DNA of 64,000 nt from Symsagittifera roscoffensis (GCF_963678635.1 NC_087062.1:2356001-2420000); one strand, 5' to 3'; numbered from the stretch's first letter, positions 21,901 through 35,170 are shown. The notes: generated from the letters alone by a model not told the origin. A program made the numbers and translations.

Positions 21901-24900
21901 TAGCTAAAGTTGCTAAAATTTGAACCGATAGTGATTTTTTCTTAAGCACAATAATTACAACCACCCAAAAATCGACGTTACTGAAAAATTTAAAAGTATT
22001 AAACATTTTTAACCACCCAAAATTATAATAACCCTCGAGTAGCCTGAGTATTTAAAACTTTTTTCAGAGGCGAAACGTAACAACTAGGAAAATTCGAAAT
22101 GTCTGGAATTATGTTGTACTTGCAAAAAAAACGCCTAGAATTACAATCGACGACAATTAAGGAAAATTTAAAAATTATCATCGAGCGGAAACTGAGGCGA
22201 AAAAATTCAGGTAACTTTTAACCTGAGAAGCATTTAACTTATGCATTTAATTTATGCGGTCCTTGAAACGACCCAGAAAGCTCACTAAGTCAATAAAATA
22301 TATGCCGAAACCATTTTTAAGCGAAAAACAGAAAAAACTAAAACATACGCAGTTAAGTCTAGTAAAATTACAAATTCAGGATCAAATCAAAACATTAAAA
22401 GCAACTTCATTGAATATTGCGCACAGCTAAACAAATCGACAGTACGATGTGAAAATTAAGCCGATAGAACACAAGCAGACAAATCATAGGCCGACAATTT
22501 CACTCGTTAGACACTCCACTCATTAGATCTCTTGCAGCAATCACTGCAAATGATATTACAAGAACAAGGAAAACTATTTTAACTCACTTGTTAAAACTTG
22601 ACAACTTTTTTCTGTATATTTGCTCATTCGATTAACTGACCAGTTTGTGAGGCGTGTTTACTGCTGTCAGACTTGTATGACCATGTCTCGGCCGAGGCAT
22701 CCTTCCGGTCTGTTTGGACTCCGAACTTGCCTCCGAAGCCACTCTTGTAGTCCTTCTGCGACTGATGCTTCTGAGCTTCTTCTTTATAAGACCAATCGGC
22801 CGCAGACTAAACACGTTTGGATATCAGGTTCGGATACACGTTAGGATATCAATCGCAGACTAACAATGTTTGAAAGAGAACAAATAATTGTATAATGTTT
22901 CTTTTCATAATATTTGGCCCAAGTGAACGATCACATTTGGACCTTATAACATGGTCTTTTTATTTATTTTAAGAAATCGTTAAAAAAAACGTTCATCCTT
23001 CCTTTGCTAAAAATAAAAAAAGTGGCAGTAAAAAGTTTCCCATTGTAAAATAATTCTTCAAGAACGGTAGTTCATCAGTTTAAATGCATTTTCAATTTAT
23101 TTTTAAATAAATTCCTGTAATAAAAATCAACTCCCAAAAAATTCGGAAGCCAACCTATTCACCAACTAAAAATTGAGATTCAAACTAAAGCTCATCTTCA
23201 TCAGACTCACTTTGTCTTTTCGATCTGTTTGGACTCCGAATTTGCCTCCGAAGCCAGTTTTGTAGTCTTTCTGAGACTGATGTTTCTGGGCCTCTTCCTT
23301 GTAGCTCCAGTCTGCTGCCGACTAAAATTAAAACAAAGCACCATTCACTCGGCTGGTTTAAAAATACCCAACACTAAAATGACCTACATAACAATTTTAC
23401 CTATTATTTTTGCCGCAGACGTTCCATACAGGCGCAGATATAGAATTGTTACGGGAGGGGGATTTGGGGGAAAAAACTGTTAAACTGAATTCGAACTTCA
23501 ACAGAAAAATTAAGCAAATTTATACAAAGTTGAGACTAAAATTGACTCCACGCATATCCGCAACTGCTTTCATGTATAATTTCATTTAATTTGGAACGCA
23601 TGTTTAACACCCATGCCACAGCGGGTCATGGATCAACACGAATTGGTTCACAGATCTACAATACATATCTTAATGTAAATTTCCGGTCAATCATCCCCTA
23701 CCTGATAGTAGTACCCCCTCATACGAATACGAACCCCCCCCCCCCCTTAATTCTCCCTTCATCTGACTTACCTTGTCCTGTCGGTCGGTCTGCACTCCGT
23801 ACTTGCCCCCGAATCCCACTTTGTTGTCCAGGACTGAGGAGTGCTTCGAGATCTCTGCCTTGTAGCTGGCATCCACTGCCACCTAACACAACACAACACC
23901 ACCAATTAATACCAATCACTTACACTTCAAACGGCAGAATCTTCAATCTGCTCAATCGGGATAGGGAAAGTTATCATTAATTTTATACATTTTTCTGAAA
24001 CGTGACTGGTTCTCATATAAGTGATTCCGTTGCCTAGCAGCATAGATACCTTGTTTCCTGCCTGCTACTGAGTTTCACAATAAAAAATCTACGTTTTTAA
24101 AGTAACTTTACAAAGAATCCGAATCCCATTTGAAATTCGCAAATTTGCTCCCCATTGTTTTATTTGGCCCGTCCTTCCCCGTGACCTTCTTTTTCGCAGT
24201 CGTCTTCTCCACCGACTATGACCGAAGTGGGATTCAACCCACAGTCCTCGTCTTAATATCTGCGTGACTCACCAACTCGCCCAAATCCACTAGCCTTGCT
24301 TTCATAATCCCCATGAGTCATTATTTGGAGAAGATAATGGTTGAATTCTCGCGGAAAAAGTATGAAAGATGAGACACACCATTATTGCGACATGCCCCAA
24401 AAACTAAATCTGACGTAGGCAAATTCTAAACTTAACACTATCTTTTCACTTGTATATGTATTATTTTACAATTTGGCAATTTCCCAATATTTTGGCAATA
24501 CCCTTTTTGTCTAACGAATTTGAATCAACCGAATTAACCTATTACAGCTCCCTTTAACGTTGGTGCCTATTTATTACTCAGCTCAACGCGTAAAAACGGA
24601 CTAGCCGAAAAGTTAATAACACACTGTTTTGACTCCTGAAGGAGCTTAAGGGTACTATGATAATTGTGATTCCTGTGAATCGCAGAGGAGCTATCAGTCA
24701 GCCGTAGCAGGTCTGTATAAAGATAGTTCATTTGTAATAATTCTGACATTCCAGACTGAAGCTAGAGGGCAAGTGAAAGATATTCTGACACACTATCATT
24801 GCCATGGCAAGGGATCGAACACTCGATCTGACTTTCTGAAAGTGAACGCCGTGCCACTATGCTAGGCGCCTCATAATTGGCACTAAATATTAAGTGGTTT

Positions 24901-27104
24901 TTGTTAGTTGTTGTTGAAGTTGAGTTCACTTTCAGCTCACCTTGTCCATTCGGTCTTTCTGCACTCCGAACTTCCCCCCGTACCCATATGAACTCTCGTA
25001 ACCTTTGGCTGACCTTGCATCTTGGTCACTGCTCAGCACTTTCTCGCGCAGCTGCAACATCCTGAAGCAGCTATTTTTTAACAACACATTTTTTGAAAAT
25101 GTAATAATTACACACATTTTAACTCGCGCGTTGCGATAAAAAAACCTGGATTATATCGGCATATTTAATTCAGTATTCTAAACTTTTTTAAGTACATTTA
25201 TTGAAATAATAAAAAAAAACGCATTTGACAAGTTCAATTTAACAAATAACTAGATTAAAATAAGCACAGAAAATATTCCAAAAGAGCAAAATCCTGATCT
25301 ATTGGTGTTCGATTTTTAAAATAGAAATTTAACAACCATTTTTATGTTCAAACTTCAAAATCCAAAGATCTTAAATTTTATGTAATTGCGATTATTTTTT
25401 CAAAATTAGTGGATTTTCGGGGCTGATGAAGCGCTTATTTAGGCTAGCAAACCTTTTTCAAGCTCAAAAAAACATAGTTTTCTGAAGCTTCAGCAACAGC
25501 TTTTCGAAGCAGTTTTTCTGGACGCAGGAAAACGCTTTTTCAATTTCTTCAATCGAATCGAATTTATTTGCTGTAAATTAGACTGCAAATCATAATTTCA
25601 ATGCCCGTTTTTCTCGACAATGAGATGAATTCTAAAACTAATTGATCAATTCAAGATTGAAATTTTAAAAAAAAAACATAGCAAATAGAAGGGAAAAGAG
25701 AAAAAGAACAAGAAAACCGAAAAAAATTGATGGTAAAACACTTGAATTTTCGAAACGAAGCTTTTTTAAGCCTTTTCAATTTCGAAACTAAGCTTAAGCC
25801 TTTTCAATTTCAAGAGCAATTAAAGACTGACCCTATTTGACAAAATAAACCCAATTAAAAAAAATGGATCAATGGGTCAATTTTATCTTCCGCTGAGAAG
25901 TCTGATAATTAACTTCCATTCTCGAAACAAGAAGTCGTTCACGTTTTTCGCGCCATTTACGCTTTTTAATTGAAGAGCGCAATTTAACTAAGTTTTAGCA
26001 GACACTTTGGACAATTTAAAGTGGTAGGACAATTTAAACTGGTCGGACAATTTAAATAACTCTTGAATATTTTTGATGTTTTCACCTGAACTTTAAATTG
26101 CGACACTTCTTTCTTATCACCAGATTTCTTCTTGAAAAACTTCAGCAGAAGATAGGAGCAGCGATGATTAAATTTTTTTTCAAAATCATCGCTACTCTCA
26201 AGTGACAGCTGCTCCTTCCATCTCACGCCTTGCATTTTCCCATTGGTTGTCTTCCCCTACAAGACTATTTAAACCGACGTTTAAGTCAATTTCTGAGAGC
26301 AGAGAGTTCAATTCTTTCAATGATAACAGCAACAGAAGTAATTTCGCGTTTAAAAATTTCAAATAACTCCGGAAATCCATCCACAAGAACTATGGCCATC
26401 CAAGATGTTTCTGCCCCAATAGTCCCCCCCCCCCCACTGCACCCTCCTGAAGTCTCCTTGCCTCAGGAAGTGCTCCCTCAATCGACACAGCTAAGATCTG
26501 GCTATGGCCCGTTTTTCAATATTTACTCCAATTTCCCCCGAATTATCCAATCTTGCTGCCTAAACTACCCTTCATCTTTTTAACTGCACCAAAAACACGA
26601 CTGAACTCTCCCCAATGAACCTATGGCTATAGCCAGCCGAAGTAGCGAGGTTCCTGAAACTCGGGCCTAGCTCGCTTGACGCTCCCCTACGGTCAATTAA
26701 CAACAACAACAAAAATAAAGTGTTCTTGTGTTACAAGACAACCTCCATTTGTGCAAAGAAGAATGTGGTGCTAGGTAAATATGCCGACAGAACATTAAAA
26801 CGACAAGACATTTAGACGACAAATGAGCGTTCAAACACTTAAAGTGAACAGCTGGAATTTTCAGACATACAATTGGAGAACTGAGTAGCGTCGTTTTGAT
26901 GTCCCATAAAAAAACGGTTGCCGTCTTAACAGCTGTCGTCTTATTTTTCGGACACCGAAGAAGTCATTTGAGACTTTTGAGAACTTACGAGTGTGGTGAC
27001 TCATCCACAGCTGCTGCCCCCGAGCCCCACCGGGACTGTTCGGTGGTCAACTCATTCACAGCATCCAAGTCCACATCCCAGTCGTCATCAGACATTTCAC
27101 ACTT
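15943..27104 (-). CDS. CTTN: Cortactin with tandem SH3 domains, 11 coding exons, 623 aa
   Basis: Actin-branch regulator: the acidic N-terminus binds Arp2/3, the repeats bind F-actin, SH3 domains bind Pro-rich partners. Coding exons: 27095-26989, 25061-24941, 23882-23772, 23321-23211, 22806-22641, 19975-19809, 19580-19465, 18702-18194, 17761-17617, 17344-17163, 16079-15943; all GT-AG and in phase. An acidic DDW motif lies at residues 4-6. Four 37-residue cortactin repeats and a partial one ([12 protein letters not shown] type) span about 65-235. Exon 7 is helical and charged; exon 8 has a Pro-rich part and then a long Glu/Arg/Gln helix. SH3-1 spans about 460-515 (AQYDY, WW at 494-495), SH3-2 about 570-622 (ALYQF, WW at 602-603). 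Known cortactins have one SH3. An acceptor AG ends at 27105, 9 bases before the ATG. Family assignment is very secure; the weakest donor is exon 5 (GTCAGT). Confidence 0.93.
16100..17162. other. Cortactin intron 10, repeat-bearing
   Basis: Contains a SINE-like fragment near 16250-16340 (the recurrent GGCGAAGC motif) and the head of a dispersed repeat near 16578-16635 (GCCAACCGACAGTTGGAAAA). A run of C (about 17003-17018) follows TCCGACCTAC. No exon signal was found. Confidence 0.4.
19976..22640. repeat. Cortactin intron 5 with degenerate ~165-bp array and SINE-like sequences
   Basis: At about 20060-21000 a phrase like ATCAGATTTG...TAGTTTTCGAGAAAAGT recurs at 20069, 20408, 20550 and 20877, spaced by about 140-170 bp or a multiple of that, so a diverged tandem array is likely. 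A tRNA-like head of the SINE family lies at 21598-21668 on the minus strand, followed near 21755-21830 by the dispersed tail module ending TTATCGCAGGGGTAAC. No coding exon was seen. Confidence 0.5.
24752..24870 (-). repeat. tRNA-like SINE fragment (also at 18972-19060)
   Basis: This stretch and 18972-19060 share a phrase around CACACTATCATTGCCATGGC followed by a B-box-like GGGATCGAAC (plus strand). One lies in cortactin intron 2, the other in intron 7. Boundaries are approximate and both are truncated. Confidence 0.5.
25062..26988. other. Cortactin intron 1
   Basis: About 1.9 kb. 25790-25990 matches a dispersed repeat family also present at 35670-35995, 44495-44860, 45800-46090 and 46580-46815. 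A C-run lies at about 26425-26434, and a possible element tail with AACAACAACAAC lies near 26700. No further coding exon is recognisable. Confidence 0.45.
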
Positions 27105-27819
27105 CTAAGTGGGTGGCTACCAGTACTGCATAATTGGTAACAAATTCACTCTCAATACTTTAATATTTCCAAAAATTAACACTTTTAGCACTTAATAGAG
27201 CTTTTTCGCTTTCTCGGATACGAAAGCCTTTACATGTCATTGCCACTTGAAAATTCCAAGGACTTTCATTTCAAATATGAAGTACAAATCTTAGTTCATC
27301 TCAAATTTGAATTTTGTTGAGCAATAAATTTGTTACCAACTCTAAATAAAGTGTTGACAATGGTTGCCGGCAATAAACAGTGATGCAGTTTCCAATTAAC
27401 TCTAATGTGATTGGTTGTGGAAAAGAAGACTCACACACTCCACTGTATGTACAAAACTAAATATGAATCTGAAACGAGGTAGAAAAACTCAATTTGCTGA
27501 AGGACATAAAACTTTTGCTGCAGATTAAACTCTTAAATCTTTATATCCAAACTCAAATTGCAGCGAAGCGAATCTTGTGAAGAGAAATAGGATAAAAATC
27601 GATTGAATAACAAAATGTTCGAAGAAAAACAAGCAGAAACGGTACAATGAGGCTTCACATGATTGCACAGTTTAAACAAAATCAACAGTATATCAGAGAC
27701 ACCACAAAATATCTCGCATACACACTGATCCGAACTATCTATATCTCTCATTATTTCAGGACATGATGTTGAGCTCTTTCATTTATGAAATTTCAAATAG
27801 TCAACTCAGATATAAAGAG

Positions 27820-28855
27820 TCAGTTGGACTCCATGGGTGTGGCTTTCGGCTTGGGGGTGAATCCTCTCTTTTCCAGTTCGGCTCTGAGCTCAACCGAGAA
27901 GTCGTCTTCAATCATGTCATCATCCCAGTCATCTTCCCACACCTACACGAACAAATTTCAATGTCAAGTCTTTTCAAAAAAGGAATATCTTCGATTCGTT
28001 CCAAAGAACACTTAAAGAAAAAAATTAAGCGCATATAACCAAAGATTTCATTTTCTGACGGGACTAGCCATGTTCCATTTACGACCAAAAGCTCAGACTT
28101 TGAAACTATATTATTCTGAAAATATGAGTACAGATAGTTAGAGGTTGATACACATACGGCGCCAATCCACTAGTGAAAAATTACTAGTAAGACTTTTCTT
28201 AACCTAGTTCAGTTTTTATAAAACGAGCAGTTGTTTTAATTTGCTGATTAATACTGTTTTCTTGAAAATTAAAATTATTTTTTTTTGAAAAAATAGCATG
28301 TGAACTAATACCCAAATCGCAGCATATTTAGTCCGATTAAGGAACCTTGTTGAATAAACTGAATAAACAATAAATTAGATTATTGATGTTAATTTATTAA
28401 TGTTGGTTTTGAATTCAAAAAACCTGATGTCATACCTGAAATTAACATCTATATATAGAGCTATCGAAATCACCCCCAGGGTATGATGATTAAAGGTTGC
28501 GTCTCACGGACAATGAAAACAGATATACTTTGAAAGGACAGCCCAGAATGAAGTGTATGGCCATAGACCCCAACCACTAGGAATAAAATAATAAATAAGG
28601 AACCTTGGTGGTTTGAGTTGTGGGATCCACGTCGTCCCACTCTTCCGCCGGGAACTCCTCGAAGTCGTCGTCTTCATTGAGCAGAGCCAAGTCCACCTTG
28701 CCCTCCATCCTCTGTTTGTTCTCCCCACTCTCCCCTTGGGCTGCAGCCGAGGCATCTGTGCCAGCCTTGTTCTGCTCGCAAGATGCGGCGCTGTCTGTGG
28801 GATTGGCCATGTTGCTTCAAATGGACTCTCTTCACAGAACAAGAGACAGAGCTAT
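27820..28855 (-). CDS. SEM1: DSS1/SEM1 proteasome lid subunit, 2 exons, 109 aa
   Basis: Small acidic protein of the 26S proteasome lid (Rpn15) that also works in TREX-2 and with BRCA2. Exons: 28810-28604 and 27942-27820, joined in phase 0. The conserved acidic block with FEEFPAEEW is at residues 50-58, and the second block [16 protein letters not shown] at 70-85 is followed by a helix LRAELEKRG. Human DSS1 has 70 residues; this protein has about 38 extra residues before the first block, Ala/Ser/Gln/Glu-rich and of unknown use. The exon 1 donor is GTTCCT, weaker than usual, but the join rebuilds the family sequence. A strong acceptor (CTTTTTCAG) ends 45 bases before the ATG. Cortactin follows about 715 bases downstream on the same strand. 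Confidence 0.92.
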
Positions 28856-31584
28856 CTGAAAAAGATTAAAACAGAGCAATCAACCATAGAAATATTACGC
28901 CACATACGACATACGAGCGATTCCCCTACTTCAGCCATGAGATATTCTAAGGCAGCATTAAATGTGGATATAGTGCTCATTTAAATTATCCGCACAAAAC
29001 GAAAGAAACTTGAAAATTGAAACGCGTTAGTCTCTTATTGAGTTGGTTTGACCTTAGACTAAACACTAGGAAGACAAACGTGGTAATAATTTTAGCAGAA
29101 TCAATGTGCTGCAATCAATTAGCTGAGAAAATCAGGCCGAAAAATTTACCTTGAAAACAATAAATTTTGGCTTTTTAGTGCCTAATTTCCACTAGTGACA
29201 CAACTATATCGAGTTGAGCTCCTTAAGTAGCCTAACAAAGCTTAGCAAATTAACCAACATATGCGCGAAAAGTTTATAAACTGTTTTTAAATATAAAAAA
29301 AATTATCTGTATAAAGAAAAAACGAATTTTTGGCGACCAAATGAAAATTTACTTATACAGAATTGAGAAAATTATACCCTTCTTTAACTTCTTTATGTAG
29401 CCTTGGGCTACATGAAAGACTCGTTTGTTTTAGCAGCAGACTAATTGTTCAGGTTCAGAGTTTGATATAATTTTCCGTCTAAATGTCACTGCCTTCCCAG
29501 GACCAATTGCTATTCTTTGTTTCAAGAAATCAGCAAATACTTTCAAAGGCTCTCGACATTGTGTGACACCGCACACTCGTAACGACACAACACTACCAAG
29601 AGGCCCAGTCCTCTGGCTCAATAACTTTATTCATATGTGCGCAAAGCCACCGCATGTTTTCCTCAATAGTCATCCTCGCATAGAATAGTTCGCCGTGGGA
29701 TTCCCAAAGCTCAGATATTAAGAAAGCATGAGATATTTTTAAACGAGGAGCCTCTCTCCGAGCACAAATCCAAAAAGTTGAATATTACTTTTGACCGAGT
29801 CTTAGTTTTGCCGCTCACTGTAAACAGTCCACCGACAAGGACAGGCGAAGGATGTGAGTCCACAAAATTTGTCCTAGGCAGGTTCAACTTGGGTTCAGAA
29901 CAAAGAACAATAACTGTTAACTCATTCAGGGCCTATCAGACCCATACTTGATCAACAATAAAGCAGCTGCTAAACGAAACAACCACAAAAAAGCTCTCGC
30001 TCAACTTTACTACACTCAACCGCTGTCCCATCAGTAATTAACGTCCATTAAATTTGTAGCGCTTCAAAGAAGAAACTAACAATTTTCCGGCCACTTTTCC
30101 TATTTTTCTAAACCATTATCTAGAAGTCTCTTCCCTTAGTATTGCAATCCCATGTGAAAACTTAACAACACAAAGCAAGAAACCAAGTTCCTCGGCGAAG
30201 CCTCTCCCTCATAGGTTATCTGTATTCCTACTCTCAAATTGACCCTTCAGAACAATCCCTTTCAAAAACTACCGGCTGTAACCTCGTCCAACTCCAGTCT
30301 GGTCACTTAATTTACCTTTTCCGCCTAGATAGCTCCCTCTCCTAAATTTGCCCAACCTGCTTACTTGCACCCCCACAGTTCTTGCCGCTTTTTCGACTGT
30401 CCCTCGAAACCGCTTTCAGTTTCCGCTGCAGATGTGTGGCTTTAGCCGGGCTAACAGAAAAAACCTACTGCTCTTAACAGATAGATGGTTTTTCACATAT
30501 AAGATCAAAAAATGCATAAATTTTTGTTATCAAGTAGTGAAGTAATTTGAGGAGCTTAGTTTTTTTGAATCTTCTGCTGTCTGTTAGTTGTTTTCCTCCC
30601 AAGCTCTTCTGCTCTATGTAATGATTTTCTTATGTATTTTTCTTCTCTCCTCATGCTATTCGTAAATAGGATAGTCAGTAATATCTGGAAATGGAGCGTA
30701 GCTTCGTCACCCTGGCAAAACTCATTTTAATAAACGGTGTATTGATTTTGCGGAAAGTCGCAAACCTAAAATCAGGCAACTTCCGAGAAAAAAAATTGTG
30801 GTTGGAAAGCCAGTATTTACTCAACCAAAAAACAATTTAAGTTTGTAAACAAATTTCACGCAATTTGTACGAAAGTTATCGTCTAAATTCTGTTATTTTC
30901 TGATCGTCTAATTTGCTTGTCGTATTTATTAAACCTCAGTTTTTCACTATCTCCTCCTTCTATCAGTTGTCTCACACACTCTGTCTCTTTCTGCAATCAA
31001 GTTATTCTCTCTTTTTCTTGTCTCCCTTTTTTTCCTTCATTTTAAAACAGCTTAATCACAAACTACACACTTTAAGACTCTTTGGATTTCAAAAACATTA
31101 AACGAACTTTTTGAATAACATTTACCTGCACTGAGTATCAATTGATTAATTTCTTCATCAGCTGAATTATCCTTCAGCTAAACCTGTTCTTAAAGCTCAC
31201 TCAAGCGCCAGTTTTTGTAGGAGAAAAACTTTCGTTTCATCCGCTAAAGTGACTTGAAAGTGAGTTTAAGACAAAGGTGAAGCTAAAATTAAGAACAATT
31301 TTGAATAAAACAGTATTTGTTCACCAAAGACCACGAACAAAGTTATTAAGAGCCGTAACCGCTGCTAAATCCAGTTTTACTGTACCACAAACATAAACCG
31401 CAGTGAATTTGCCTTCATTGAGCGAAAACTATTGATGCCATTTAAAATAGAAGTCGCCTCGCCAAATAAAAACAAAACTAGCGCATGACTCCCACCTACG
31501 GTGCTTCAAATAGTACGTTGAACGTTAAAAGAGCTTCCAAAAACATGTACTAAACCGTGAACATGAACTGGGCTCATTTATCAG
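28856..31584. other. Intergenic upstream of DSS1
   Basis: The DSS1 promoter should lie near the left end, but no clear core element was identified. Short frames such as 29430-29621 and 30348-30545 show no family features. Otherwise AT-rich DNA without a structure I can name. Confidence 0.35.
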
Positions 31585-32190
31585 GCGCCACATCTTGGAA
31601 AAGGATTTGAGCAGTCACAATTGGAGGGAACTGCAACACATGAGTGTACCCTAACGTAGCTCCACAATTGGGTTGAGAATTTCAAGTTCCGTTAATTGTT
31701 TTCATATCTAAGTTTATGAAGAAAAAAAAATAATGCAAAAATATTAAAAAACGCCATATCTCGAAAACCAAAAAAATTGAGCACTCATATTTTGATGTTA
31801 GATTTGCAACCCCTGCGTGGACTCTGACAGTATTTCCACTATCGGGTCGATAATTTCAAGATTGACTAGTTTTTTATATCTAAGTTTTTTGAAAAAAAAA
31901 AGAAAAAATCATATAAAACTCCATATCTCGAAAAATCAAAAGGATTTGAGCAGTCATTATTTGACGCAAGATTTACAATCTCTTAGAGAACCCTGACAGC
32001 ACCCCACTATAAGACTGAGAATTTCAAATTGAATTAGTATTTTATATCTAACTTTTTGAAAAAAAAAATAGAAAAGTCATAAGAAACGCCATATCTCAGA
32101 AACCAAAAGGTGAGCCGTCAAACTTGGACATTAGATTTGCAACCACTGAGTGTTTCCTGATAGCACCCCACTACAGTGTTCAATTTAATT
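31585..32190. repeat. Diverged tandem array, ~167-bp units, about 4 copies
   Basis: Units start near 31585, 31752, 31919 and 32088 with a phrase like CGCCATATCTCGAAAACCAAA, followed by TTGAGCAGTCA, a TTAGATTTGCAACC phrase, CTGACAGCACCCCACTA, GAGAATTTCAA and TTTTATATCTAAGTTTTTTG plus an A-run. The period is about 167-170 bp. Copies are clearly related but diverged, and the last is incomplete. Confidence 0.8.
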
Positions 32191-32493
32191 CTCTAAGAAT
32201 TTTGAGATTGTATTGCTTCAATTTGAGTTATAATTAAAATATTAAGAAAAAATCCAACATAAAAACATATTTTTTGTTGGGATCCAGTAAAAATAGCTAT
32301 TGTGGAAGATAATAGATGAAGTACAAATCAAAAATCAGATATACTGTGAAATTCGTTTTTTTTTTCTGTTATTAGCTTCATTTTTTCACAATTGGAGAGC
32401 TATGTGGAGCTGTTAAGATTTTGCTCAATGAATTTTGCTTTAATTTTGATAAAATTTGTTCAATTGATACAGTTTACACCTAGAGTCAATTTT

Positions 32494-32965
32494 CTGAGTG
32501 TTATTTGGGAAGCTTTTTCATAACTAAGTATAGTTGCTTATTTCAACTTGTATTGCAGTAAATCACAAAAAATTTTCTTCTGTAGAAAAAACATCGACGC
32601 TTTTCAGAAAAAAACCATTAGACTTATTCTTAGAACTTTCTGTAAAAGTAATCCTATATATTCTCATTTCTACCATATGTTTAAGTTTTTCATTTGAATG
32701 CTTCAATTCGTTTCATACCTGGATTCTATTTTCTGAGTCAGTTTTCTGAGTGTCCCTTGGGAAGTTTTTTCATAACTAAGTTTATTTGCTCAATTCTACT
32801 TGCATTGCAGTGAATAACAAAATATTTTCTTCTGTAGAAAAAAATCATCGAAGCTTTTCAAATAAAAACCAATAGATTTCTTCGTATAACTTTTCGTAAA
32901 AACACCTAAATATTCTTATTTCTATGATAAGCTTGTTTTTTTATTTTGAATGCTTCAGTTGGTCC
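32494..32965. repeat. Tandem duplication, two ~220-250-bp units
   Basis: 32494-32710 and 32744-32965 are two diverged copies. Shared phrases include TTGGGAAG, TTTTTCATAACTAAGT, TTGCAGT, TTTTCTTCTGTAGAAAAAA and TGAATGCTTCA. No ORF is conserved. Confidence 0.75.
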
Positions 32966-32999
32966 CAATTCTCTCTCACTATAACATTTTCGAGAAACT

Positions 33000-34660
33000 C
33001 CGACGAAAATCCAGAATAAAACAGTTTTTAACTATATTTTGCGAGAACAAAGATAGTGAGTGATTACAAACATTGAGTGTTTGCTAAAAAAAATAACAGT
33101 AATAACTTAAGAGAATTGGTCTCTGCTAAAGGTAAGCATGGACAAAATGCGGGGTAATGTTTAGACGATTGCCTTTCTAATTTGACCTCTGCCAGCAAAT
33201 TGTTCGTTAAATTCCCCAATTTTGATTAAAATTTCATGCAAAGTGAGTTCAATATTGAGATACTATAAAAGGCAGAGAGCATAACTAACCTTAAAAAACC
33301 AAATGTAAACAACATATTCATGATAAGTTATGTTGTAGAAGCTAAAAAGCTAGCTAAAAATCTAGTTATGAAGAAGTTTTGGTTTCACTTCATCCACATT
33401 CTAATATACTTTTATAAAGCTTTCACACGTTTTTTAAAGTTATTTCAACATTAAAGATTTCATTTTACATCAATCACTTAAATTTACTATAGTCATCGCG
33501 AAAAGTTTCCCAGATGTTGTAGTAGTTAAGAATTAATAAATAGCTGTAAAATAGATGCTGAGTATAATATGAAACGAATGTATTTACTTCTTCAAAAAAT
33601 CTGGTTATTTTCACGATTCTTCAGATAACTCGAAAGTTTCAGCATGTTTTTAGCTGATTTGAGCATTGTTTTTAGTATTCACCACACTATAGAACACACA
33701 TCTTAGCTTAAATTAGATAAAATTTTATCGTAATTCTACTTTTTGTGGAAAAAAGAAAATTTATATTTTTTATCAAAGTTTTGTGTCATTGTTTTAAAAT
33801 GATAGCAATTAATCAAAAATTCGGATTTCCATTCTTTTAACATAAAAAACATAGGTTTTCTTCAGGTTAGACGAAGACCGATTACAAGAAGTAGCCAAAA
33901 ACTGTAAAAACTTCCCAAAAAAATGAGATTTTTCCAAAAAAAATAAGATTTTTCCAAAAAAAAATGAGATTTATGCACAAAAACTATCTTAAACTTGAGA
34001 TTAATCTTAAACTTAGCATCCGAAACTAATTAGAAGGCGTTGAGAAAATCCATTCTTTATCTTAATGGGATTTTTATCAATCCCTTTTCGAATCTTAACC
34101 ATTGCTGTATCGACAAAATCGGGCGCCAAAATTTTTCTCGAAACTTTTTATCTTACCATCTGAAAGCTATAACCAATTTCAACACATTGTAAAATCTATT
34201 CCCACGTAATACAACAACAATATTTACGAGTTAGGTAACGTGCGCCGAAATCTTTGCGAAAAAAACTAGACATTTCCACACAAAATCTAAAAAAAAATAC
34301 CGTTTTTTTACCATTCTCTTACCATCAGACAAACCATGAAACCTTACCAATTCTATTCCCTATCTTAATACATTGGGAAATCTATTCCCTATGTTGATAC
34401 ATGGACGTCCGCATACCCCCTGGCCGCGTTTTTTCTGGCCTTTTTAAATTTGCTGTTCCATAGGGGAGTTTGCCTTCCTTTAATAAAGCAAAAGAACTGA
34501 ACTGAAAAAGAAATCACAAGTCCGTAAAAAACCAAAAAAAACATCACGACGTATAATAAGAGTCTGAACTACGTTCATTGAAACTTAAAAAATATTCAAA
34601 AAATCGTTTTCGTCAAATCAATTTTCAATACTAACATCACATATCCAAAAAAATCAGAAA
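33000..34660. other. Intergenic, low-complexity AT-rich
   Basis: A three-copy short tandem of a 24-base phrase (AAATGAGATTTTTCC with A-runs) lies at about 33921-33972. A dispersed-repeat end (TTTGCCTTCCTTTAATAAAGCA) is seen near 34465. Nothing coding was recognised. Confidence 0.35.
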
Positions 34661-34664
34661 CAAA

Positions 34665-35170
34665 ACTACCTACACCATTAGAAACTTTACAAGGAGCTTT
34701 CAAAATGTTAGAAAAAAGCCAAATTTTCAAAAAAGTACTTTCTAAGGAACTTAACCGTCAAAAAAAGCAGACAGACAATAATCTAAGCTGGCTAAATATT
34801 GAACCAAAATCCCGGGCTTTGTGGTCTCAAGAATTGGTGTTACAGTAAATTGGAAGAAAGCTGAACCTTCAACAAAAGTCGGGATACGGGAAAAATCGAA
34901 AAAAAACAGACGGACGACAGTCCGAAAAAGCCCAAAAACTCTGGCTTGCAAAAAAAAAAAACAGGTCCCGGCCGGATTCGAACAACATAATTTTGCCGTA
35001 TGAAGTAGTTGTTACCTCTACGCCAGATGCGCCGAATTGATGATTGAATTGAAACTGTACTTACCAAGCGGTATCAAAGCCGGTATTCTCAATAACCCCC
35101 TTCATGTCAAAAATTTCTAAACTAATAAAACAATTCACACACACACACACACAAAAACTTTTTCGGTCAT
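34665..35170 (-). repeat. Composite SINE-like repeat, copy 1
   Basis: One of three related ~500-600-bp copies (others 38620-39250 and 57070-57600). On the minus strand a tRNA-like head at 34964-35033 shows an A-box-like TGGCGTAGAGG and a B-box GTTCGAATCC. A second tRNA-like remnant (the GGGCTTTG...CTCAAG phrase) lies near 34810-34840, and between them is a module with ACAGACGGACGACAGTCC. A (CA)n run follows at about 35131-35153. Confidence 0.65.
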
